Assembly: GCA_937863205.1 (NCBI GenBank)
Contig: CALMGA010000159.1
Span: forward strand, 1 to 9,600
DNA length: 9,600 bases
DNA from: an uncultured Beijerinckiaceae bacterium
GTDB lineage: Bacteria; Pseudomonadota; Alphaproteobacteria; Rhizobiales; Beijerinckiaceae
Direction of reading: 5' to 3'
A program made the position numbers and the translations under genes. Numbering within the stretch: the stretch's first letter is position 1; the number at the start of each line of letters is the position of its first letter. Under the pieces are notes generated by a model. That model was not told the DNA's origin and made no database searches. It worked only from the letters and a program-made list of their open reading frames with translations. Of this stretch, positions 1-5,527 are shown piece by piece.

Positions 1-1119
1 ATGGCTCATCGAATCAGCGATCCGGGTGCACCGCAAGGGCGTGGGTAATTACTCGAGATCGGTGCTTGACTCGCCACCCGATTGGCCTCTCCAGTGCATT
101 GGCAGGGACAAGATGTACACCTGGAGAATGTATTTTCTTTAGCAATAACAATCTGTCATGGGCGAGCGCGTGGTGCGTTTGTCTGCGCCAGCGCACTAGC
201 ACTTTGCCCAGGTTGCAACCTCGGTTGATCACAAGCCGACATCTCCTCGGCCTCTATCGCGTGCATGATAGGATCGCTCCGCAAACCGCCGTCACTCTGG
301 TGATTCCGACGGATAACAGGTCCGGACGCGTCGATGGTCGAGGACGAATCAACTATTTCAACAACTTTGCCACGAGCATAAAAGTGAAGACACAGGGGGT
401 CTGCGTCGTTGAAATCATGGCGGTCAACAATGGAACTTTGTCTGCAGAGCAGGTGAGGGCCCTCGGGCACGACGGCTGCCGCGCATCAGCTATACTGACC
501 AAACGTCGCCGTTCAGCATGGCAGATAAGATCAACTTTGCCATGTCCTTCGTGAATACCGAATTCCCTTTCATCATGAATGACGAGATGGAGGTGAAATT
601 CCCTGGATGGGTCGATGCGCTCATCCGACTCGCGCAAAGGCCGACATCCGGCATCTTCGGAGCTCGGCTTCTCTACCCGGATGTTACCATTCAGCACTGT
701 GGTATGGTCTTCGGCATCAAGCATCACGTTGCTCACAATTTTATTGCTTCAAGCATGCTGAGTTCGGTTACGACAGCTATACAGCTATCGTGCGAAACTG
801 ATTTGCAATGACTAGTGCCTGCATAGCTCTGGCAATGAACCTGTTCTTTGAGCTGGATGGTTACAACGAGAAGTCTGCCGTCGATTACAACGACACGGAT
901 TTCTGCCTGCGTGCCTGCGAAAGCGGCTATCGTGATATCGACACGCCGTTCGCAACGCTTTATCGTTTCGAAGGCGTGGCCGCTAAACGCAAGCAGCCCT
1001 CGACAAGCGACTATGCCGCTTTCGGGAAGGTGTGGAGCCGGTACATTAATAACGATCCCAACTACAGCCCACTGCTAATGCGCTCACGTTACGGTTTCTC
1101 GCTGAGAGACGATCGGTGA
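1..1119 (+). pseudogene. Decayed family 2 glycosyltransferase, 3' part
   Basis: This is a relic of a GT2 (GT-A fold) glycosyltransferase of the large polysaccharide type, read across shifting frames. In frame 3, a YRV segment (249-275) is followed by VTLVIPT (291-311), the first strand of a GT2 domain. The same frame then gives VEIMAVNNGT (about 408-437), equivalent to the usual EIVVVDNGS. Around 480 the reading moves to frame 2 (SMADKINFA, then the metal-binding NDEME at about 578-592, then FGARLLYPD and IQHCG). A one-base loss in the T run 739-742 moves it to frame 1, which is stopped by TGA 799-801. It resumes with TSACIA, DGYNE and DYNDTDFCLRA and ends at TGA 1117-1119. MYTWRM in frame 2 near 110-130 may be the YHWR motif of a preceding domain, so the gene probably began left of the window. 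The order of motifs matches the intact - strand enzyme at 5528-7957. The first 240 bases are the least certain part. Confidence 0.8.
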
Positions 1120-2327
1120 AGCAAAGGCTTGCCTTCGCCGCCGCACCGCTCGCTTTCTGGTGCCTTGCGGCTACTGCCTGCCTTAGCGGCGGCGCGGTCG
1201 AGTCGTTCGACCAACCGCTCTGCCACGAAACCGGCGGTCTGACTGTCTGCGCGGATTTGACCGATGTGTCGATGTTCTTCGACACGCCTAATAGTGAGGT
1301 TGCATACAACATCGAACTCATCCGCATCGACGGAGGCTACGCAACCGTCTACCATGCCGAAGTGCAAGGGTCGTTACGGGCTGGAGACTCCATCAAGGCG
1401 GGTTCGTCACCAGGAGGGTACCGGTTCACTTTGCCTTCGCATTCCATGCAGTTTGGAGGCTTAGAGACTAGGCCCACCGATCTGCTTGATGCCGACGGGA
1501 TCGGAGGTGGCGCCAACCCGATGACGGTGGCGGGGCGTCACGGCGATCCTAACCTCTACATATTCTTTCTTGGTGTCAGCGACGATGCGAAGCGACGTGA
1601 CTTCCGAGGAGCGGACTGGCGTCACTACCTACTTCTCGCGCGAACCAGGGACTTCAAGTCAATCGAGCTGCTGTCCACGTCGGGTTGGCAGCCAACTGAC
1701 AAGCATCCCGAGCCGACTGCACTCTCTGATAGCAGTGGAACGATCATTCGAAGCGATGTTGCGCAGGGTGTTTGGAATACACAGGGATTGATCGGCTCCA
1801 TTTCCTATGTCAGCGGCACCTATTACTATTTCTACGATGATTTCTCAAATGACGGTGCAGGATCGGCTCTCTATCTGCGCACAACCAGCGATCTCGTGAA
1901 TAGCAAGTGGTCGCCGCCCGTGAAAGTTCTGACGCTGAACGGCTTTCCTATGATCCGCGTGGGAAAGCTTCCGGGACGCGATCGATGGGCGGTTCTGTAC
2001 AATTGCGATCGAAACGGCAGATCGGATGTGTGTATTCAGATAACGCAGAACCTGTCGATTTTTGGCGAGGGCGGGATTTCCCATCTCGACCTTTCGCCGG
2101 CTTTCGCGCTGGGACTGAGTAACCTGCAGCCATCGCAAGTCGTCGGCCAGCCAAATTGGCTCACCGATCGTTGGGGCAACGTCGCATTTGTACGCGGCCG
2201 AACAGGCCGCAATGGCGGCGAAGTCTACTGGAGCAACTTCGCGCCTTCCACATGCGCGTCTAATCCGCGGCCCCTTTGCCCTGTCGCGGGTGCAAAGGTC
2301 TACCGCATAGGCTGGTATGTGCGCTGA
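1116..2327 (+). CDS. Secreted beta-propeller-like protein, possible glycosidase relative
   Basis: This 403-residue protein starts at GTG 1116, with GAGAG at 1104-1108 as a ribosome site. The start overlaps the stop of the upstream glycosyltransferase relic (GTGA), which points to former translational coupling. Residues 1-29 form an export signal: K and R, then a hydrophobic stretch, then GGAVES. ATAC at 19-22 is only a weak lipobox. The mature part has six cysteines in close pairs (36/45, 297/306, 380/388), as expected for disulfides outside the cytoplasm. Blade-like segments recur: ARTRDF near 175, LRTTSDLVNSKW near 254-265 and IQITQNL near 307. These resemble the S-x-D-L-x-x-W blades of five-bladed propeller glycosidases (GH43/GH32 style). 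No catalytic acids could be assigned, so a carbohydrate-binding or structural role is equally possible. The gene appears intact although its neighbour upstream is dead. Confidence 0.75.
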   Translation: MKQRLAFAAAPLAFWCLAATACLSGGAVESFDQPLCHETGGLTVCADLTDVSMFFDTPNSEVAYNIELIRIDGGYATVYHAEVQGSLRAGDSIKAGSSPGGYRFTLPSHSMQFGGLETRPTDLLDADGIGGGANPMTVAGRHGDPNLYIFFLGVSDDAKRRDFRGADWRHYLLLARTRDFKSIELLSTSGWQPTDKHPEPTALSDSSGTIIRSDVAQGVWNTQGLIGSISYVSGTYYYFYDDFSNDGAGSALYLRTTSDLVNSKWSPPVKVLTLNGFPMIRVGKLPGRDRWAVLYNCDRNGRSDVCIQITQNLSIFGEGGISHLDLSPAFALGLSNLQPSQVVGQPNWLTDRWGNVAFVRGRTGRNGGEVYWSNFAPSTCASNPRPLCPVAGAKVYRIGWYVR

Positions 2328-2376
2328 AGATTCGATCTCGGCGGCGAGCAGACGCCAGTTCCACCGCAGCAGGGCG

Positions 2377-2808
2377 TCATACGACGCGCAGCAACGTGTC
2401 ATGAAGGACGCGCATCATCAAGCGTTTGGCGAAGCTCACCCCCGGTCGGCAGCCCAAGGCCAGTCCGAGATGATGGATGATACCTTCCAGCGGAGCCGGC
2501 CGCCGCGCCCGCATGAGAGAGTATGTCGTCCTCGAAACGCTCGCCGAAGATGTGCCGGCAACAGCTCGGCTTGTCGCAGTGGAACCGCCGTGCGGCAAAA
2601 TGCAGGAGGCTGCGACCGGCACGGGGCAGGTCCGACCCGTGACGGACGTAGCGGCTGTGCAGGCGCTGTGACGAGATCTGGCGCAAAAGGCAACGAGCGC
2701 GGCATGCCGTTGAACCGCCATCACCAAGATCTCGCCATCGGCCTCGGCGGTGTGATCGATACGCAGACCGCTGGGGATCAAGGAGGAGAACCGCAGATCT
2801 GCACGCAT
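2377..2808 (-). pseudogene. ISL3-family transposase, N-terminal remnant
   Basis: Read on the - strand from ATG 2808, with AGGA 8 nt upstream. The start of an ISL3 transposase is recognisable: LIPSGLRIDH, DGEILVMAV, then after a frameshift near 2700 HSRYVRHGSDLPRAG, and AARRFHCDKPSCCRHIFGER. These are the cysteine-rich zinc-binding N terminus and the RRFxC...C...IFxER signature typical of the family. Near 2517 the reading returns to the first frame (APLEGIIHHLGLALG, FAKRLMM, DTLLRVV) and then meets TGA at 2377-2379, where an arginine codon is usual. The DDE catalytic domain, about two thirds of a normal protein, is missing. The sequence towards 2328 could not be matched. The relic is clearly non-functional. 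Confidence 0.8.
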
Positions 2809-3078
2809 GATGATGATCCTGCTGATACAGCAGAAATCGACCAGCAAACATCATCAAGAATGCGACAGACCCAAAGTTGCGCGCCGTATCACACGAAATA
2901 ACCCGGATTCAGTACTGATTGACATCTTGGCGCAAAACCGGGACCACGTCGCAAATCTCGTCCGGCATCACCGGCCGGACGCCCTGATGAATGCCGGCCG
3001 ATGTCAACGGCACGACCCGCCTCTTCCACATGCATTGCGACGCCTATGCACGACTTCGTTCGGAGTAAAGTATAGAGA
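2809..3078. other. Non-coding stretch between two insertion sequences
   Basis: This stretch holds the upstream side of the ISL3 relic, then about 200 bp up to the IS1595 target duplication. A - strand sequence starting GGGTCTGTCGCA at 2872 is in the right place to be the ISL3 terminal repeat, but the partner end is gone, so this is only a suggestion. No convincing gene was seen from 2873 to 3078. Short open frames exist on both strands but show no family motif. Confidence 0.4.
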
Positions 3079-3086
3079 GAACGACG
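3079..3086. repeat. Target site duplication, left copy
   Basis: The 8-mer GAACGACG directly precedes the left inverted repeat of the IS1595 element and is identical to the 8-mer after the right end. Confidence 0.93.
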
Positions 3087-3108
3087 GGCAATTATCACCT
3101 TGACGTAG
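3087..3108 (+). repeat. IS1595 left terminal inverted repeat
   Basis: The repeat starts GGCAATTATCACC and ends TGACGTAG. Compared with the reverse complement of 5237-5258 it differs at the 5th and 14th bases only (A/G and T/C). The GG start is typical of IS1595 ends. Confidence 0.93.
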
Positions 3109-3128
3109 CACGTCATCGAACGTAGGTT
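3100..3128 (+). promoter_or_regulatory. Possible transposase promoter and palindrome at the left end
   Basis: TTGACG at 3100-3105 matches a -35 box in five of six bases. It lies 17 bp before TAGGTT at 3123-3128, a poor -10 box. The same bases form a perfect 6-bp inverted repeat with a 3-nt spacer, TGACGT (3101-3106) and ACGTCA (3110-3115). A transposase bound at the terminal repeat could therefore limit its own transcription. This is inference from pattern and position only. Confidence 0.3.
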
Positions 3129-3151
3129 GTGCTCATTGGAGCCGACAACCG

Positions 3152-4072
3152 ATGTCCGATTTCAGCAACCCCATCTTCCACGACGAGACCAAGGCTCGCG
3201 AGTGGCTGGAAGCGCGGGTTTGGAAGGACGGTCGCATCTGTCCCCATTGCGGCGTTGCTGATCGTTCGACCCTGATGAAGGGCAAGACGACCCGACCTGG
3301 CCTCTACCAATGCAATGCCTGCCGCGAGCCCTTCACCGTCACTGTCGCCACCCTCTACGAGCGTTCCAAGGTGCCTCTGCACAAGTGGCTCGCCGTCACG
3401 CATCTCATGATGGCGTCAAAGAAGGGCATGTCGGCCCTTCAGATCAGCCGCATGATCGGCCTGAGCTACAAGACGGCGTGGTTCCTCTGCCATCGCATCC
3501 GCGAAAGCCTTCGTCCCGATGAAAGTCTGCCCGCGATGGGCGGCCCGAACACGCCGGTCGAAGCCGACGAGACCTATGTCGGCGGCAAGGCGAAGAATCG
3601 TGCCTTCCGTGAGCCTGCCTCGAAGAAAGCCGTCCTGAGCCTGATTGAGCGCGACGGGCATGTCCGCTCCTTCCATGTCGCCAATGTTAGCGCCAAGTCC
3701 GTCCGTCCGATCATTGCGGACAACGTGCACAAGGCTAGCGTCATCATGACGGACGAGAGCCCAGTCTATTTCGGCACTCGCAAAATCTTCGCGGCCCATC
3801 ACAGCGTCAACCACAGCAAGGAGGAGTACGCGAGGTTAGGCGGCTTCATCCACATCAACACGGCCGAAAGCTTCTTTTCCCTCGTCAAGCGCGGCATCAC
3901 CGGCAGCTTTCATCACGTTTCGGAAGCGCACCTACACCGTTATCTAAGCGAGTTTGATTTCCGTTGGAACACCCGCACGCTCACCGACGCTGAACGCATG
4001 TCACAGAGCATCAGCGGCATTGTTGGACGCAGGCTCACGTATCGGCGCATTGGTAAAACACAGACGCAGTAA
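3152..4072 (+). CDS. IS1595-family transposase
   Basis: This intact 306-residue transposase carries out cut and rejoining of the surrounding element. The N terminus has a zinc ribbon (C30-P-H-C33 and C54-N-A-C57), followed by a helix-turn-helix-like segment near 88-115 (MSALQISRMIGLSYKTAW). The ISXO2-like DDE domain follows: VEADETYVGG with D139, IMTDESPVY with D201, and HINTAESFFSLVKRG with E239 and K245, matching the family pattern of two aspartates, a late acidic or amide residue, and lysine. The C-terminal HRYLSEFDFRWN segment is also typical. Start ATG 3152 is preceded by GGAG at 3138-3141. Its length is normal and no frameshift is seen. It lies 43 bp inside the left terminal repeat and is followed 10 bp later by the first passenger ORF. 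Confidence 0.95.
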   Translation: MSDFSNPIFHDETKAREWLEARVWKDGRICPHCGVADRSTLMKGKTTRPGLYQCNACREPFTVTVATLYERSKVPLHKWLAVTHLMMASKKGMSALQISRMIGLSYKTAWFLCHRIRESLRPDESLPAMGGPNTPVEADETYVGGKAKNRAFREPASKKAVLSLIERDGHVRSFHVANVSAKSVRPIIADNVHKASVIMTDESPVYFGTRKIFAAHHSVNHSKEEYARLGGFIHINTAESFFSLVKRGITGSFHHVSEAHLHRYLSEFDFRWNTRTLTDAERMSQSISGIVGRRLTYRRIGKTQTQ

Positions 4073-4082
4073 AGGTTAAGCC

Positions 4083-4343
4083 ATGTCTTCCAAGTTTTCA
4101 GACAATGCGGTTGCCGGAATGGCAGTCGCATCAATCGAGCTTCACAGAACGATGATTTCTCTGATGATAATGCACAAGGTGATTCCAAAAGTACTTGCGC
4201 TTGAGCTTATCGATCAGAGCTTGCAGGTTGTGGAGAAATATCAGATGTCGGGTATACCTTCTCTAGAAGCTCCCGCGCAAGCAGCTCGTCTCCATTTAGA
4301 AGTACTGTTGCGAACGTTACGTCAGCTTCCAGTCGAGGATTGA
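4083..4343 (+). CDS. Small hypothetical passenger protein, 86 aa
   Basis: This ORF begins 10 bp after the transposase stop. AAAGG (4071-4075) lies 7 nt before ATG 4083, so it could be translated from the transposase message. The product appears mostly helical, with a methionine-rich hydrophobic stretch (TMISLMIMHKVIPKVLALEL, about residues 23-42) and no charged breaks typical of a membrane anchor. I do not recognise a family. Its last 137 bases are antisense to the - strand ORF ending at 4207, so the two cannot both be under normal coding constraint there. The position, close spacing and ribosome site favour it being real. Confidence 0.5.
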   Translation: MSSKFSDNAVAGMAVASIELHRTMISLMIMHKVIPKVLALELIDQSLQVVEKYQMSGIPSLEAPAQAARLHLEVLLRTLRQLPVED

Positions 4344-4476
4344 GTTCTGCCATCTTTGATAACTTTCGCTTCGGCCCGCTCTTGATCGCCGCATCCACTG
4401 CCCGCTCGAATGCGGCCCAGCTTCCAGCCCATTCCTGAACGGAGCCATTGTCACGCTTTTTGGAATCATCCGTCAT
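4207..4476 (-). CDS. Small hypothetical passenger protein, antisense, 89-90 aa
   Basis: The better start is ATG 4476, which has a strong ribosome site (GGAAGAGG on the - strand, about 8 nt upstream). The open frame extends a further nine codons to 4503. The product is charged and soluble, with SWAAFERAVDAAIKSGPKRK near residues 18-37 and an acidic helix LLNGDELLARELLEK near 60-75. I do not recognise a family. It fills a gap left by + strand genes (4344-4474), which supports it. It overlaps the 3' end of the 86-aa gene on the other strand and begins head to head with the next gene within a single CATG. The function is unknown. Confidence 0.45.
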   Translation of the reverse strand: MTDDSKKRDNGSVQEWAGSWAAFERAVDAAIKSGPKRKLSKMAELNPRLEADVTFATVLLNGDELLARELLEKVYPTSDISPQPASSDR

Positions 4477-5182
4477 GCGCAAGACCTCTTCCACCGACGC
4501 CAAGGGTAAGCCGAAACAGGCAGACCGGGAAGAGGGCTGGGATATCTCGGCTATAAGCTCATTCGCGCCTTGGGACGAGTTCTACGCCGCGTTAGGACGA
4601 TTCATTCAGATGTTTGGAAAAGTTGAGTCTAGTCTGCATGTCGTGCTCCGTGAGGTGATAGCAAACCTTTTAAACGCGACGTACTTACACGACTATGAAG
4701 CTATAATCGGAGCGACAACAGGCTCAATGCGAATTTCTGGATTGAGGGACGTGCTTAAGAGGGTGCTTCGAGTCGGAAATGTAAATGAAATTTACGTCGA
4801 TTGCTTCGATTATGGCTTCAGTCAACTAGGCGAAATACATTTCATGCGAGACAGGATTGCTCACCATGGTTGCGAATATAACACGGAGGGCCTGTTTTAT
4901 ACATCCAACGACGAGACTGTAAGTGAATACATGAATGGAGAAATTATTCTATTCACAATCGAGAACTTATTAGACATGGCATACGATCTAAAGAATATCG
5001 AAGAGTTTTTCACAGTTGTAGAATCAACTATGCACGACGAAATTGACGAGACGCTCGGCGCTTATTTGCACTCTGAGCGTCCAACATGGCGCTATAAATC
5101 TTCTGCACTAAAGCGTGCGGGTCCAAAACATTGGACCATTCCTCAAAAGCCAAAGCCCCTGCGCGCTCCATCGAAGGAGTGA
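4475..5182 (+). CDS. Passenger protein with HEPN-like R-x4-H motif, 235 aa
   Basis: This ORF is read from ATG 4475, with GGAA nine bases upstream. A TTG at 4448 is possible but its spacing to GGAG (4441-4444) is too short. After a charged N-terminal tail (1-25), the protein is largely helical: AALGRFIQMFGKVESSLHVV (38-57) resembles the first helix of small RNA-associated HEPN-like proteins. RDRIAH at 125-130, within FMRDRIAHHG, fits the R-(N/D)-x3-H form of the HEPN ribonuclease motif. An acidic middle is followed by a basic, proline-rich tail (KPKPLRAPSKE). The coding sequence is visibly more AT-rich than the transposase, which suggests a separate origin. HEPN proteins act in toxin-antitoxin and phage-defence systems, but assignment here rests on one motif and general helical character. 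A scaffold role without nuclease activity is also possible. Confidence 0.65.
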   Translation: MRKTSSTDAKGKPKQADREEGWDISAISSFAPWDEFYAALGRFIQMFGKVESSLHVVLREVIANLLNATYLHDYEAIIGATTGSMRISGLRDVLKRVLRVGNVNEIYVDCFDYGFSQLGEIHFMRDRIAHHGCEYNTEGLFYTSNDETVSEYMNGEIILFTIENLLDMAYDLKNIEEFFTVVESTMHDEIDETLGAYLHSERPTWRYKSSALKRAGPKHWTIPQKPKPLRAPSKE

Positions 5183-5188
5183 TTTTTT
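5164..5188 (+). terminator. Probable intrinsic terminator of the passenger gene
   Basis: A 6-bp stem (5164-5169 with 5176-5181, one G-T pair) closes a 6-base loop and is followed after one base by six Ts (5183-5188). It overlaps the stop codon TGA 5180-5182. The stem is short, so strength is uncertain. Confidence 0.4.
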
Positions 5189-5236
5189 CGCTATCTGAAA
5201 CGCCGGCCACCTCCATCTCGCCCTATCTGCTGCCTA

Positions 5237-5258
5237 CTACGTCAGGGTGATAACTGCC
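5237..5258 (-). repeat. IS1595 right terminal inverted repeat
   Basis: Read on the - strand this begins GGCAGTTATCACC and ends TGACGTAG. It pairs with 3087-3108 with two mismatches. Confidence 0.93.
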
Positions 5259-5266
5259 GAACGACG
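5259..5266. repeat. Target site duplication, right copy
   Basis: GAACGACG is identical to 3079-3086 and lies directly outside the right inverted repeat. Confidence 0.93.
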
Positions 5267-5527
5267 GGTCAACGGCTCGAGATCGCCTCGGCAGCTCGCC
5301 GCACTCAATGCCCACCGAATGAGCAAAACGAACCTGCCTGCGGCAAGCTGGCGGACCGGCGCGGGTCACGGTGGCAGGATCTGCAGCGCCGGCCGCAGCG
5401 AGCCGCAGAAACCTCTGACGTCCGAGCGGCAGCGACTATCGGGAACCCATATTGCGTCATCACGACGGGCGGCTCGCCGCAGTCGGACCTCGGCGAGAAA
5501 CTGATCCCGATGCCGCTGGCTCGGACC
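5267..5527. other. Non-coding stretch between IS1595 and the glycosyltransferase 3' end
   Basis: These 261 GC-rich bases lie between the right target duplication and the stop of the - strand glycosyltransferase. I see no gene family, no strong terminator and no repeat. It joins directly to the sequence left of the element (ending at 3078) once the insertion is removed, and that join does not restore a recognisable gene either. Confidence 0.4.

Larger units (their letters stand above)
3087..5258 (+). mobile_element. Complete IS1595-family element with passenger genes
   Basis: This 2172-bp element is delimited directly by the sequence. Its ends are 22-bp inverted repeats (3087-3108 and 5237-5258) that differ at two positions. 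Immediately outside both ends is the same 8-mer, GAACGACG, which is the duplication length known for IS1595. Inside are an intact transposase next to the left end and about 1.1 kb of further coding sequence. IS1595 elements are known to carry passenger genes, and the cargo here lies between the transposase stop and the right repeat. The perfect duplication and intact transposase suggest a fairly recent insertion that could still be mobile. It landed in sequence with no recognisable gene. Confidence 0.95.

Noticed and set aside
66..554. A 162-codon + strand open frame as a separate gene
   Set aside because: Only part of it reads like GT2 (about 246-475); the ends are out of frame with the continuation of the motif series. 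It is a piece of the pseudogene.
799..801. In-frame TGA as a selenocysteine or readthrough codon
   Set aside because: The same gene already carries frameshifts on either side of 480 and at 739-742, and GT2 enzymes have no selenocysteine at this place.
1845..2402. 185-codon - strand open frame
   Set aside because: It is antisense to the secreted protein gene and has no recognisable family pattern.
2889..3103. Small ORFs on both strands between ISL3 and IS1595
   Set aside because: No ribosome site or conserved motif is visible, and one runs across the IS1595 end, so its frame is accidental.
3416..3814. 132-codon - strand open frame inside the transposase
   Set aside because: It is a shadow of the DDE domain coding sequence.
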